Assembly (NCBI RefSeq): GCF_020171745.1
Contig: NZ_JAIVAH010000012.1
Coordinates: 1 to 64,000 of the forward strand
Length of the DNA: 64,000 nt
Direction of reading: 5' to 3'
Source of the DNA: Prescottella equi
Lineage (GTDB): Bacteria; Actinomycetota; Actinomycetes; Mycobacteriales; Mycobacteriaceae
Below, piece by piece: positions 27,169 through 35,778 of the stretch; the first letter of the stretch is position 1; every line of letters starts with the position of its first letter. A program made the translations under genes and the position numbers. A model generated the notes under the pieces. That model ran no database searches. It was not told the origin of the DNA and saw only the letters and a program-made list of their open reading frames with translations.

Positions 27169-27230
27169 GTTACGCACTGTTCACCGCAGCTACTTGCAGG
27201 CCTTACAGCCGCCGTTCACTCTCGGGTGAC
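27169..27230 (+). promoter_or_regulatory. Two candidate GlnR boxes upstream of amt
   Basis: gttacgcactgttcac (27169-27184) and ttcactctcgggtgac (27215-27230) each contain the AC-N9-AC spacing reported for GlnR sites in mycobacteria and relatives. They lie 44-105 bp upstream of the ammonium transporter start, where nitrogen-limitation control is expected. Confidence 0.45.
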
Positions 27231-27273
27231 CTCGATTCCCCGTGTAAGACGGGCCGACGCAAGGTGGGCAGAT

Positions 27274-28638
27274 ATGGAGCAGGCTCTCGCGGCCGCCGAC
27301 ACCGCATGGTTACTGGCGGCCTTCACTTTCGTGGCACTGATGATTCCCGGCCTCGCGCTGTTCTACGGCGGCATGGTCAGCATCCGCAATTCGCTCAACA
27401 TGATGATGATGACGTTCGGGTCGTTCGCCGTCGTCGGTGTGCTGTGGGTGCTCTTCGGCTACTCCACGGTTCTCGGTAACTCGTTGGGTGGCTTGGGTAT
27501 TCTCGGCGACCCGCTCGAGTTCGTGGGGCTGGGGCAGCTGCTCGAACCTGCCGCGGAGCCCGGCCTGCCGCCGGCGTTGGTGGCCGGATTCCAGATGCTG
27601 TTCGCGGCCATCACGGTCGCGCTCATCTCGGGCGCGCTGGCCGACCGCATCAAGTTCGGGGCGTGGATGCTCTTCGCCGGCCTGTGGGTCACGCTCGTGT
27701 ACTTCCCGGTGGCGCACTGGGTGTTCGCGTTCGACTCCGACGACGGCAGCGTGATCGGCGGCTGGATCGCGAACAAGCTGGGGGCCATCGACTTCGCGGG
27801 CGGCACCGCGGTCCACATCAACGCCGGCATCGCCGCGCTGGCCATGGTCCTGGTGCTCGGCAAGCGGCACGCGTTCCCGAACATGCCTCGGCCGCACAAC
27901 CTCCCGCTGACGCTGCTGGGCGCGGGCATCCTGCTGTTCGGCTGGTTCGGCTTCAACGGCGGCTCCGCGCTCGCCGCCGACAACGCCGCGTCCGTCGTCG
28001 TGCTCAACACCGTCACCGCCGCGTGTGCCGGCATCTGCGGGTGGCTGCTGGTGGAGCGGGTGCGGGAGGGTCGTCCGACGTCGCTGGGCGCCGCGTCCGG
28101 CCTGATTGCGGCACTGGTCGCGATTACCCCCGCGTGTGGCGCGGTGTCGCCGATCGGCGCGCTGATCATCGGCGCCGCCGCCGGTGCGCTGTGCTGCTTC
28201 GCGGTCTCGCTCAAGTTCCGTCTCGGCTACGACGACGCCCTCGACGTCGTCGGCATCCACCTGGTCGGCGGCATCCTGGGCACGCTGCTGATCGGCCTGC
28301 TCGCGACCGAGGACGCCCCCAACGGCGTCGCGGGCCTGTTCTACGGCGGCGGCCTGAGCCTGCTGGGCAAGCAGGCACTCGCGGTGGTCGTGGTGTTGGC
28401 CTACTCGTTCACGGTCACGTGGCTCATCGCGAAGGCGATCCAGGTCACGATCGGTCTGCGGGTGCGCCCCGAGGACGAGCACGAGGGCCTCGACGTCACC
28501 GAGCACGGCGAGACCGCGTACGTCACCGAGACGATGGCCGTCACGGTGACCGGTTCCGGCCCCGTCGATCCCGCGGCCGTCGCGGACGCCGCGGAGGCGC
28601 TCGCCGGTCGGGTGTCGTCGGCCGAACCGCGCACGTAG
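27274..28638 (+). CDS. amt: Ammonium/methylammonium transporter (Amt)
   Basis: A 454-aa, 11-TM Amt-family channel that admits ammonium and, in many members, methylammonium. FYGGMVSIRNSLNMMMM, FAGGTAVHINAGIAALAM (first pore His) and DVVGIHLVGGILGTLL (second pore His) are intact. ATG 27274 follows AAGGTGGG. No glnK/glnD follows, unlike the usual amtB-glnK-glnD operon, so this is a second, separately regulated Amt. The setting among amine-metabolism genes fits uptake of methylammonium. A strong hairpin ends the transcript. Confidence 0.95.
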   Translation: MEQALAAADTAWLLAAFTFVALMIPGLALFYGGMVSIRNSLNMMMMTFGSFAVVGVLWVLFGYSTVLGNSLGGLGILGDPLEFVGLGQLLEPAAEPGLPPALVAGFQMLFAAITVALISGALADRIKFGAWMLFAGLWVTLVYFPVAHWVFAFDSDDGSVIGGWIANKLGAIDFAGGTAVHINAGIAALAMVLVLGKRHAFPNMPRPHNLPLTLLGAGILLFGWFGFNGGSALAADNAASVVVLNTVTAACAGICGWLLVERVREGRPTSLGAASGLIAALVAITPACGAVSPIGALIIGAAAGALCCFAVSLKFRLGYDDALDVVGIHLVGGILGTLLIGLLATEDAPNGVAGLFYGGGLSLLGKQALAVVVVLAYSFTVTWLIAKAIQVTIGLRVRPEDEHEGLDVTEHGETAYVTETMAVTVTGSGPVDPAAVADAAEALAGRVSSAEPRT

Positions 28639-28650
28639 GGGCGGTCCCGG

Positions 28651-28691
28651 CGCGACCGTTGCCCGTCGTCACCCGGCGGGCAACGGTCGCG
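28651..28691 (+). terminator. Terminator hairpin after amt
   Basis: cgcgaccgttgcccg (28651-28665) and cgggcaacggtcgcg (28677-28691) form a perfect 15-bp stem with an 11-nt loop, 13 bp after the amt stop. Confidence 0.8.
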
Positions 28692-28773
28692 TTGCCGTGT
28701 CGCAGCGGCCCGTGCGTCGTCGGCATAATGTTCGACGGCAGGGTTGTTCGAGAGACGGGATGTCGAGGCACGC

Positions 28774-29310
28774 ATGAGCGAGGGCAGGGACATCGACGGC
28801 GGCGGTCCCGCGACCGGCGAGGACTTCTCGCGGTGGTTCGTCGAACGGTTCGCCGACTACTGGCAGTCGGCGGGAGCCTCACGGATCGAGGGGCGCATCG
28901 CCGGGTACCTGCTCATCGACGAGTCGCCGGGTGTGACGGCCGAGCAGTTGGCCACCGAACTCGGTGCGAGTCGGGGTTCGGTGTCGACGTACGTGCGCCG
29001 GTTGATCGACCGGGGCTTCGTCAAGCTGATCCGCAAACCGCGCGACCGAACCCACTACTACGCAATGGATTCGGACGTGTGGGGTGGGTTCCTCGAGAAC
29101 GAGCACGCGTACCTGGAGAACCAGCGACGGCTGGCGACGGAGGCGCTCGCGCATACGAATCCCAAGGGGCCGGCGCACATTCGGGTGCTCAACATGCGCG
29201 ACTACATGGGGTGGATCATCGACAACCGGATGCTCCGCAGCGAGTGGAACCGCTTCAAGGCGGAACGTGACGGCGGAGCATCCGGTGGCAACGAGGCCGG
29301 GACTGCCTGA
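28774..29310 (+). CDS. GbsR/MarR-type regulator
   Basis: A 178-aa winged-helix protein. TAEQLATELGASRGSVSTYV is the recognition helix and RLIDRGFVKLIRKPRDRTHY the wing, as in GbsR-like MarR proteins. The C-terminal half is helical and probably dimerises. ATG 28774 has CGAGG upstream; cataatg at 28724-28730 may be a -10. Its stop abuts the stop of the convergent siderophore-binding gene. Target unknown. Confidence 0.82.
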   Translation: MSEGRDIDGGGPATGEDFSRWFVERFADYWQSAGASRIEGRIAGYLLIDESPGVTAEQLATELGASRGSVSTYVRRLIDRGFVKLIRKPRDRTHYYAMDSDVWGGFLENEHAYLENQRRLATEALAHTNPKGPAHIRVLNMRDYMGWIIDNRMLRSEWNRFKAERDGGASGGNEAGTA

Positions 29311-30357
29311 CTAGTTGGTGCCGGCGGGCTTGTCGAGCTTGGCGACGGCCTCGTCGATCATCGGGACGTAGCGCTCGAGCGACCACGGCACGGTCAGCGG
29401 GTTGATGATCGACGACCCGGTGACGAACGGCTGGTTGGTCGGTGCGACGACGGAACCGCGTGCGACGGCCGGGATCTGGGCGTAAACCGGCTGCGCCTCG
29501 GTCTCGGCGCGGTTGGCCGCGTCCGAGTAGAACGTGAACAGCAGGTCGGAGTCCTTCAGTAGGTGCGCGTTCTCGAGCCCGATCACCGACGAGTCGGTGC
29601 CGTCGGTCTCGGGCAGGGTGTTCACGATCGGATCGACCTGCAGGCCGAGGGCGCGCACCATCGCGACGCGCTGCTCGTCCGGGAAGAACACGCCCAGCGT
29701 GCCCAGCCCGGTGTTGTAGATGAACGAGAACGACACGTTCGCGTAGTCGGGGTGTGCCGCCGTGGCATCGGCGAACTGTGCCTTGATCTTCGCGATCTCC
29801 GCGTCGGCCTCGGCGGACTTGCCCATCGCCTTGCCGATCACCTTCATCTGGTCCTCCCACGTGGTCGTCCACGCCTTCTCGGCGTACGCGACGGTGGGGG
29901 CGAGGGCGCTGAGGGCGTCGTACTGCTGCTGCGTGACGCCCGACCAAGGCGCGAGGATGAGGTCCGGGTCCAACTTGGCGATGGCCTCGATGTCGATCTC
30001 GCTGCCGCCGGTGAACTGCTCCGGCAACTGCGCGCCGCGCTCGGTGACCGCGTCGTGGATCCACGGCAGGTAGCCGGTGTCGTCGCTGCCCCACTCGTAC
30101 GCCTCGATGCCCACCGGCACGGTGCCCAGGGCGATCGCGGTCTCGGCCGAACCCATGCCCAGGGTGACGATGCGCTCGGGTTCCTCGGTGATGACGGCCT
30201 TGCCGAGGGCGTGCTCGATCGTCACGGTCTCGAAGTCGGTGCTGCTCGGCGTTGCTTCCGGCTCACTCGAACTGCAGCCGACGAGGACGAGGGCCGCGGC
30301 TGCCAGGCCGGACAGCAGGGCGGACCGGCGAGCGGTCCCTGATCGAGCGAATCTCAT
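29311..30357 (-). CDS. Iron-siderophore ABC transporter substrate-binding lipoprotein
   Basis: A 348-aa FepB/FecB-type binding protein. The signal ends in the lipobox LVLVGCSS. Two lobes of the periplasmic-binding-protein III fold follow, with PERIVTLGMGSAETAIALG, KLDPDLILAPW and a long connecting helix. ATG 30357 follows AAAGG. An IdeR/DtxR-type box (30393-30411) lies upstream, so expression should rise under iron limitation. No permease or ATPase gene is adjacent, so it must use a transporter encoded elsewhere. Confidence 0.9.
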   Translation of the reverse strand: MRFARSGTARRSALLSGLAAAALVLVGCSSSEPEATPSSTDFETVTIEHALGKAVITEEPERIVTLGMGSAETAIALGTVPVGIEAYEWGSDDTGYLPWIHDAVTERGAQLPEQFTGGSEIDIEAIAKLDPDLILAPWSGVTQQQYDALSALAPTVAYAEKAWTTTWEDQMKVIGKAMGKSAEADAEIAKIKAQFADATAAHPDYANVSFSFIYNTGLGTLGVFFPDEQRVAMVRALGLQVDPIVNTLPETDGTDSSVIGLENAHLLKDSDLLFTFYSDAANRAETEAQPVYAQIPAVARGSVVAPTNQPFVTGSSIINPLTVPWSLERYVPMIDEAVAKLDKPAGTN

Positions 30358-30392
30358 GGGGGAGCCTTTCGACACGGCAAGGTTGCGCCGGT

Positions 30393-30411
30393 GAGCATAG
30401 GCTTACCTTTG
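30393..30411 (-). promoter_or_regulatory. IdeR/DtxR iron box
   Basis: Read on the minus strand, caaaggtaagcctatgctc matches the core AGGTTAGCCTAACCT of the IdeR/DtxR consensus at 12 of 15 positions. It lies 36 bp upstream of the siderophore-binding gene start, where a metal-bound repressor would block transcription. Confidence 0.7.
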
Positions 30412-30468
30412 CTGTAATTTCAACTCAAATGAAAGTTCGCGATGCGTGGTGGGACGTCACCGTCCGGG

Positions 30469-31116
30469 CTACTCCTGATGGTTGTCCGGGTACGCGGTGA
30501 CCGCGAGGAAGCGAATCGGCAACTGCACCAGTTCGTTCGGCCCGTGCAGACCCTCGCCGTCGAGCAGCAGCGAGTCGCCGGGCTTCAACCGGTACTCGCT
30601 CTCGCCGTGCCCGTAGACCATCTCGCCCTCGAGCATGTAGATCAGCTCGGTGCCCGGATGCTGGAAGAGCGGGAACACCTCGCTGGCGTTGGTGAGGGTG
30701 ACGAGCACCGGTTCGAGGCGCTTGTGCTGCCCACGGAGCGCGCCGAGCAGTTCGTAGTGGTGGCCGACGCGGGTGCCGCGCCCGACGATCACCGCACCGC
30801 TGCCGGCCTCGACGAACACCGCGTCCCGCGCGGTGTCGGCGCCGCGGAACAGCGAGGTGACGGGCACGTCGAGTCCGGCCGCGAGGCGGGCGAGCGTCGA
30901 CAGGCTGCACGACGTCTGCGCGTTCTCGATCTTCGACAGCATCGCCTTGGAGATGCCGACCTTCGCGGCCATGTCGCCCACCGAGAGTCCGCTCGCCAGG
31001 CGCAGCTTGCGGACCTGCGCGGCGATGACGCGCTCGAGGTCGACGCCGGTGGGGGTGTCGGCCGGCACCTCGCGTTGGGCGGTGTCGTGGTGCACGGGGC
31101 GCTTGGACGGGCTCAT
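30469..31116 (-). CDS. XRE-cupin transcriptional regulator
   Basis: A 215-aa regulator. The N-terminal HTH (about 28-85, SVGDMAAKVGISKAMLSKIE) is followed by a C-terminal cupin (about 130-210, HPGTELIYMLEGEMVYGHGE, RLKPGDSLLLDGEGLHG). This architecture is common for repressors of amine, polyamine and amino-acid catabolism. It is the last gene on the strand of the GMAS-like/synthase operon, separated by a terminator hairpin, and is my candidate for the protein that binds the shared palindrome. Confidence 0.88.
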   Translation of the reverse strand: MSPSKRPVHHDTAQREVPADTPTGVDLERVIAAQVRKLRLASGLSVGDMAAKVGISKAMLSKIENAQTSCSLSTLARLAAGLDVPVTSLFRGADTARDAVFVEAGSGAVIVGRGTRVGHHYELLGALRGQHKRLEPVLVTLTNASEVFPLFQHPGTELIYMLEGEMVYGHGESEYRLKPGDSLLLDGEGLHGPNELVQLPIRFLAVTAYPDNHQE

Positions 31117-31128
31117 TGCCTCACAGTA

Positions 31129-31159
31129 GCGCCCCGTCCACTGGCAGTGGACGGGGCGC
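31129..31159 (-). terminator. Terminator hairpin after the GltS-like operon
   Basis: gcgccccgtccactg (31129-31143) and cagtggacggggcgc (31145-31159) form a perfect 15-bp inverted repeat. It lies just 3' of the FMN-GltS gene and before the regulator start. Confidence 0.8.
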
Positions 31160-31171
31160 AGTGGGCGAGTG

Positions 31172-32497
31172 TCAGAGCCGGCCGGGGATCCAGTCGGTGC
31201 CGGCGAGCGGGACCCGGGCCATCGCCGACGCCTCGACGGTCAGCGCGACGAGGTCCTGCGGTTCGAGGTTGCGCAGGTGCGACTTGCCGCACGCGCGGGC
31301 CAGGGTCTGCGCCTCCATGGTCAGCACCCGCAGGTAGTTCGCGAGCCGGCGTCCGCCCTCGATGGGGTCGAAGTTCTTCTGCAGCTCGGGGTCCTGTGTG
31401 GTGATCCCGGCGGGGTCGCGGCCGGCCTGGAAATCGTCGTAGAACCCGGCCGCCGAGCCGAGTGCCTCGTACTCCTTCTGGAAGCGGGGATGGTTGTCGC
31501 CCAACGCGATCAGCGCGGCGGTGCCGATTGCGACGGCGTCCGCGCCCAGGGCCATGGCCTTCGCGACGTCGGCGCCCGAGCGGATGCCGCCCGAGACGAT
31601 GAGCTGAACTCCGCCCGGTACCCGGTGGACGCCCAACTCCTGCAGCGCCTGCACCGCCTGCGGGATCGCGGCGAGGGTGGGGATGCCGACGTGCTCGATG
31701 AACACGTCCTGCGTCGCCGCGGTGCCGCCCTGCATGCCGTCGACGACGACGACGTCGGCGCCGGCCTTCACGGCGAGCTTGACGTCGTAGTACGTGCGGG
31801 TGGCGCCGACCTTGACGTAGATCGGCTTCTCCCAGCCGGTGATCTCCCGCAGCTCGATGATCTTGATGGCGAGGTCGTCGGGACCGGTCCAGTCCGGGTG
31901 CCGGCAGGCGCTGCGCTGGTCGACGCCGACGGGCAGGGTGCGCATGCCGGCCACGCGGTCGGTGATCTTCTGGCCCAGCAGCATTCCGCCGCCGCCCGGC
32001 TTGGCGCCCTGGCCCAGCACGATCTCGATGGCGTCGGCCTTGCGCAGGTCGTCGGGGTTCATGCCGTACCGCGACGGCAGGTACTGGTAGACGAGGTGCT
32101 TGGACTGGCCGCGCTCCTCGGTGGTCATACCGCCGTCGCCGGTGGTGGTGGAGGTGCCGACCTCGCTTGCGCCGCGCCCGAGGGCCTCCTTCGCTCGGCC
32201 GGACAGCGCGCCGAAGCTCATGCCCGCGATCGTGATCGGGATGTCCAGGTGCAGTGGATACTTCGCGTTCCGGTCGCCGAGCACGACGTCGGTGTCGCAG
32301 CGTTCGCGGTAACCCTCGAGCGGGTACCGGGACATCGACGCGCCCAGGAACAGCAGATCGTCGAAGTGCGGGAGTTTGCGCTTGGCGCCCCAGCCTCGGA
32401 TGTCGTAGATGCCGGTCTCGGCGGCGCGCTGGATCTCGTGGATGACGTCGCGGTCGAACGTCGCGGATTCGCGCAGACCGGGGGTGTGCGTGGTCAT
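31172..32497 (-). CDS. FMN-binding glutamate-synthase-domain protein (N-methylglutamate synthase C-like)
   Basis: A 441-aa (β/α)8 FMN protein homologous to the synthase domain of glutamate synthase. GMSFGALSGRAKEALGRGA, TGDGGMTTEERGQ, LGQGAKPGGGGMLLGQKIT and SGGIRSGADVAKAMALGADA form the FMN and 2-oxoglutarate sites. The amidotransferase and GXGXG parts are separate genes just upstream, exactly as in GlxBCD/MgsABC. Size and order match N-methylglutamate synthase subunit C. ATG 32497 follows AGGAGG. Substrate assignment is by context. Confidence 0.88.
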   Translation of the reverse strand: MTTHTPGLRESATFDRDVIHEIQRAAETGIYDIRGWGAKRKLPHFDDLLFLGASMSRYPLEGYRERCDTDVVLGDRNAKYPLHLDIPITIAGMSFGALSGRAKEALGRGASEVGTSTTTGDGGMTTEERGQSKHLVYQYLPSRYGMNPDDLRKADAIEIVLGQGAKPGGGGMLLGQKITDRVAGMRTLPVGVDQRSACRHPDWTGPDDLAIKIIELREITGWEKPIYVKVGATRTYYDVKLAVKAGADVVVVDGMQGGTAATQDVFIEHVGIPTLAAIPQAVQALQELGVHRVPGGVQLIVSGGIRSGADVAKAMALGADAVAIGTAALIALGDNHPRFQKEYEALGSAAGFYDDFQAGRDPAGITTQDPELQKNFDPIEGGRRLANYLRVLTMEAQTLARACGKSHLRNLEPQDLVALTVEASAMARVPLAGTDWIPGRL

Positions 32498-32519
32498 GGG
32501 GCCTCCTGGAAGTGGTGCG

Positions 32520-33218
32520 TCAGTACGACGAGGCGTTGTCGACGTGGAAGTTGTAGAGCTTGCGGGCCGAGCCGTAGCGGGTGAACTCGGTGGGGTCGGC
32601 GTCGAATCCGGCGGCGTCCAACAGTTCCCGCAGTTCGGTCAGGTGTTCGTCGCGCATCTCCTTCTTGATGCAGTCGGCGCCCAGCGAGGCGACGGTGCCG
32701 CGCACGTAGATCCGGGCCTCGTACAGCGAATCGCCGAGTGCCTCACCGGCGTCGCCGAGCACGACGAGGCGTCCGGCCTGACCCATGAACGCGCTCATGT
32801 GGCCGATGCTGCCGCCGACGACGATGTCGACGCCCTTCATCGAGATGCCGCAGCGGGCGGCGGCGTTGCCCTCGATCACGAGCAGTCCGCCGTGCGCGGT
32901 GGCCCCCGCGGACTGCGACGCGTTGCCGGTGACGCGGACGGTGCCCGACATCATGTTCTCGCCGACGCCGACGCCGGCGTTGCCGTCGATCGTCACGCTC
33001 GCGTGCTGGTTCATGCCGGCCGCGTAGTAGCCGACGTGGCCCTCGATGCGTACGTCGATCGGTGCGTCCAGGCCGCACGCGAGGGCGTGTGCACCGGCCG
33101 GTTCGACGACGCCGACCGACGCCGGGGCCGCGGTGGCCTGCAGCGCCGCGTTGAGGGCGCGGGTGCCGACGTCGGAGACGTCGTACGTGGTGGTCGGGGT
33201 GGCGGTCAGCGGTGCCAT
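32520..33218 (-). CDS. GXGXG-repeat subunit (N-methylglutamate synthase B-like)
   Basis: A 232-aa right-handed β-helix protein. IEGHVGYYAAGMNQHASVTI, DGNAGVGVGENMMSGTVRVTG and GGSIGHMSAFMGQAGRLVVL are successive G-x-x-G-x-x-x-G coils like the C-terminal domain of GltB and FwdC. It is a structural/linking subunit between the amidotransferase and the FMN protein. ATG 33218 lies within the last 13 bp of the amidotransferase gene, giving translational coupling. Confidence 0.88.
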   Translation of the reverse strand: MAPLTATPTTTYDVSDVGTRALNAALQATAAPASVGVVEPAGAHALACGLDAPIDVRIEGHVGYYAAGMNQHASVTIDGNAGVGVGENMMSGTVRVTGNASQSAGATAHGGLLVIEGNAAARCGISMKGVDIVVGGSIGHMSAFMGQAGRLVVLGDAGEALGDSLYEARIYVRGTVASLGADCIKKEMRDEHLTELRELLDAAGFDADPTEFTRYGSARKLYNFHVDNASSY

Positions 33219-34102
33219 ACGTAAACCTCTTCCGGTTCGGGTTCGAAGATGCGGGCGCCCTCGATGCCGGGCAGGCCGGCGAGCGCGCGGTACTCGGACG
33301 CCATCGCGACGTAGTCGGCATGCTCGGCGATGATCGCGGGCTTGCACGCGATCGGGTCGCGCACCACCGCGAACGAGTCCTGCGTGGACACGAGCAGCGT
33401 GTAGAAGCCGTCGAACCGCTCGCCGAGCAGCCGCAGCGCCTTCTCCAGGTCGACGCCCTCGGCGAGCTGCTTCGCGACGAAGCGGGCGCCCACCTCGGTG
33501 TCGTTCTCGCTGTCGAACGCGACGCCCTCGGCCTCGAGTTCCCGCTTGACGCTCAGGTGGTTGGAGAACGATCCGTTGTGCACCAGGCATTGGTCCGGGC
33601 CGACGGCGAACGGGTGCGATCCGGTTGCGGTGACCGCGGATTCGGTGGCCATGCGGGTGTGCGCGACGCCCTGCCAGCCCGACGCCGCGGGCAGCCCGAA
33701 CCGGTGCGCGAGGTCCACCGGATCGCCCATGCCCTTGAGGACCGTGACGTCGTCGCCGAACCCGATGAGTACCGCGCCTGTCGCCTCTGCGAGTGCGGCG
33801 TCGGCGAGCGCCGACGCCGGAACCGGTGCGTGCAACAGCGAGTTGGTGCCCACGTCGATGCCGGTGACGGCGACGCCCAGCGCGTCGCCGACCCTGGCGG
33901 CCAACGACTCCGCCGCGACGCCGGCGCCCAGCAGCGACACCGTCGCATGTCCGGCGGGCGACCAGGTCGGGTCGCCGTAGATGGCCATGCCGGCCGAGTC
34001 CGGCCCGCGGTCGACCATCTGGCCGAGCATCCCGGTGAGCAGCTCACCGAGCCGCGGATACAGCGAGGGCTCCCGCAGGTGGAGCCCGACGATTCCGCAC
34101 AT
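33206..34102 (-). CDS. Class II glutamine amidotransferase subunit (N-methylglutamate synthase A-like)
   Basis: A 298-aa Ntn-type amidotransferase. The nucleophile is Cys2 of MCGIVGLHL, followed by MVDRGPDSAGMAIYG, VAHTRMATESAVTATGSHPF and HNGSFSNH. It should release ammonia (or methylamine from γ-glutamylmethylamide) for the synthase subunit. ATG 34102 follows GGGAG. It lies 29 bp downstream of the GMAS-like gene, in the same operon. Confidence 0.9.
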   Translation of the reverse strand: MCGIVGLHLREPSLYPRLGELLTGMLGQMVDRGPDSAGMAIYGDPTWSPAGHATVSLLGAGVAAESLAARVGDALGVAVTGIDVGTNSLLHAPVPASALADAALAEATGAVLIGFGDDVTVLKGMGDPVDLAHRFGLPAASGWQGVAHTRMATESAVTATGSHPFAVGPDQCLVHNGSFSNHLSVKRELEAEGVAFDSENDTEVGARFVAKQLAEGVDLEKALRLLGERFDGFYTLLVSTQDSFAVVRDPIACKPAIIAEHADYVAMASEYRALAGLPGIEGARIFEPEPEEVYVWHR

Positions 34103-34131
34103 GTGTTGTCTCCCTTGATTTCCTGTGGCTG

Positions 34132-35496
34132 TCAGAAGGCAGTGAGGTAGCTGTCCACCTCCCACGGTGTGACCGTGCTGTGCCATTCGAAGAACTCGTC
34201 CCGTTTGAGGGCGGTGAAGTAGTCGGCGACGCCCGGGCCCGCGGCGTCGAGGGCGCCGGCGACGACGGAGTCCTGCGCGAGCGCATCCATCGCGTGCAGC
34301 AGCGTCATCGGCAGGTCGTCGGGGCAGATGCCGCCGCCGGGCTCGCCGGGGTCGGTGCCGCGGCGGATGCCGTCCAGCCCGGCCGCGATGGTTGCCGCCG
34401 ACGCGAGATACGGGTTGGCGGAGCCGTCGCCGCCGCGTAGTTCGACGCGGTTGGCGTCGGGCACCCGCAGGTAGTGGGTGCGGTCGTTGCCGCCGTACGT
34501 GGGCCGGCGCGGCGACCACGTCGCGCCGCTGCTCGTCGAGATCGCCCCGGTTCGCTTGTAGGAGTTGACCGTCGGGGCGAGCACACCCTGCAGCCCGCCG
34601 GCGTGCTCGAGGATCCCGCCGATGAACGCGTACGCGGTGGGCGAGAGGCCCAGTCCGCGCGGGTCGGCGCGGTCGGGGAACACCGGTGCACCGCCGCGCC
34701 ACAGCGACAGGTGCATGTGCATGCCGCTGCCGGTCCGGTCGGCGAACGGCTTGGGCATGAACGTCGCAGTCATGCCGCGCTGCTCGGCGAGCACCGAGAT
34801 GAGGTAGCGCAGCGTCACGACGCGGTCGGCGGTGGTGAGGGCGTCGGCGTACTGGAAGTTCTGCTCGAACTGGCCGTTGCCGTCCTCGTGGTCGTTGGCG
34901 TAGTTGCCCCAGCCGAGCTCGTTCATCGCGGCAGAGATGGCCGTGAGGTGCTCGTACATGCGGGTGACGTCGCGGGCGTCGTAGCAGGGGCGGCGGGAGG
35001 TGTCGAGGGTGTCGGCGGTGCGCAGGCCGCCGTGCTCGTCGCGGTCGACGAGGAAGTATTCGATCTCGGTGCCGACGTTGACCTCGAGTTCGAGGTCGGC
35101 GGCCTGCTCGAGCACCTTCTTCAGGATCACGCGCGGCGCGAAGGGCCACGGCTCGCCCTGCACGTGCGGATCGCAGTGCACCAGGGCGAGACCGGGGCGC
35201 ACGAACGGGATCGGGGTGAAGGACGTGGCATCTGGGACGGCGACCAGGTCGGGGTCCTTCGGAACCTGGCCCATCGCCCCGGCGGCGTATCCGGCGAAGC
35301 CGACGCCGTCCTCCTGCAGTTCGTCGACGGCCTCGACCGGGACGAGTTTGGCGCACGGCTTGCCGGCGAGGTTGGTGAACACGGCCAGGATGAAGCGGGT
35401 GTCGGTGGACCGAGCGAGCGTCGCGAGATCGGGGATGTCCGCCGTGTCTGCGCCGGGCAGGCGCATCACGGTGAGATCTGCGGGGTCGAGCGCCAT
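34132..35496 (-). CDS. glnT: Type III glutamine synthetase / γ-glutamylmethylamide synthetase-like ligase
   Basis: A 454-aa GS-fold ligase. GTEIEYFLVD gives metal-binding Glu residues, NDHEDGNGQFEQNFQYADAL and TFMPKPFADRTGSGMHMHLS form the central catalytic core, and the Arg block VELRGGDGSANPYLA follows. Length and sequence blocks fit the GlnT/GMAS group, which ligates methylamine or other amines to glutamate, rather than GlnA. ATG 35496 follows GAGGAG. It heads a four-gene operon with the three synthase subunits, which strongly suggests the γ-glutamylmethylamide/N-methylglutamate pathway. Confidence 0.85.
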   Translation of the reverse strand: MALDPADLTVMRLPGADTADIPDLATLARSTDTRFILAVFTNLAGKPCAKLVPVEAVDELQEDGVGFAGYAAGAMGQVPKDPDLVAVPDATSFTPIPFVRPGLALVHCDPHVQGEPWPFAPRVILKKVLEQAADLELEVNVGTEIEYFLVDRDEHGGLRTADTLDTSRRPCYDARDVTRMYEHLTAISAAMNELGWGNYANDHEDGNGQFEQNFQYADALTTADRVVTLRYLISVLAEQRGMTATFMPKPFADRTGSGMHMHLSLWRGGAPVFPDRADPRGLGLSPTAYAFIGGILEHAGGLQGVLAPTVNSYKRTGAISTSSGATWSPRRPTYGGNDRTHYLRVPDANRVELRGGDGSANPYLASAATIAAGLDGIRRGTDPGEPGGGICPDDLPMTLLHAMDALAQDSVVAGALDAAGPGVADYFTALKRDEFFEWHSTVTPWEVDSYLTAF

Positions 35497-35522
35497 GTGA
35501 ACTCCTCGGGTGGTCCGACGAT

Positions 35523-35560
35523 GTTTCCTTAAGTGAATCGCTGTTGCATGTCAGGAAACA
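35523..35560 (-). promoter_or_regulatory. Shared 37-bp regulatory motif, copy 2
   Basis: tgttgcatgtcaggaaaca (35542-35560) is the palindrome core. The 37-bp stretch from gtttc (35523) aligns without gaps to 27101-27138, and both lie 20-27 bp upstream of a minus-strand start. Here it sits between the divergent GMAS-like and N-demethylase operons. Confidence 0.72.
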
Positions 35561-35667
35561 TAGCATCCATGACGAGTGCGTTACGGGCGGGTGAGGTTGT
35601 GGTGACGTCTCCTCCGGCGTCCGCTCCACTCGTCGACTTTTCGGGAAGGGCTGGGCGCGAGGAGAAT

Positions 35668-35688
35668 TCGGTTACAAGGATTAACCGA
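35668..35688 (+). promoter_or_regulatory. 7-7-7 palindrome upstream of the N-demethylase operon
   Basis: tcggtta (35668-35674), a 7-nt spacer, and taaccga (35682-35688) form a perfect inverted repeat in the divergent intergenic region. It could be an operator for the plus-strand operon. Confidence 0.5.
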
Positions 35689-35778
35689 CGTGTAATCGTC
35701 GATGGGTTTCATCTCACTATCGTGCGTTTCACGCCAGCGATCGGCGTTCTCTCCCGACTTCCCATCCGAGGAGCAGTC

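Noticed and set aside
34132-35496. glnA (primary glutamine synthetase)
   Set aside because: Sequence blocks and the operon with three glutamate-synthase-like subunits fit GlnT/GMAS instead; it lacks the usual glnA neighbours.
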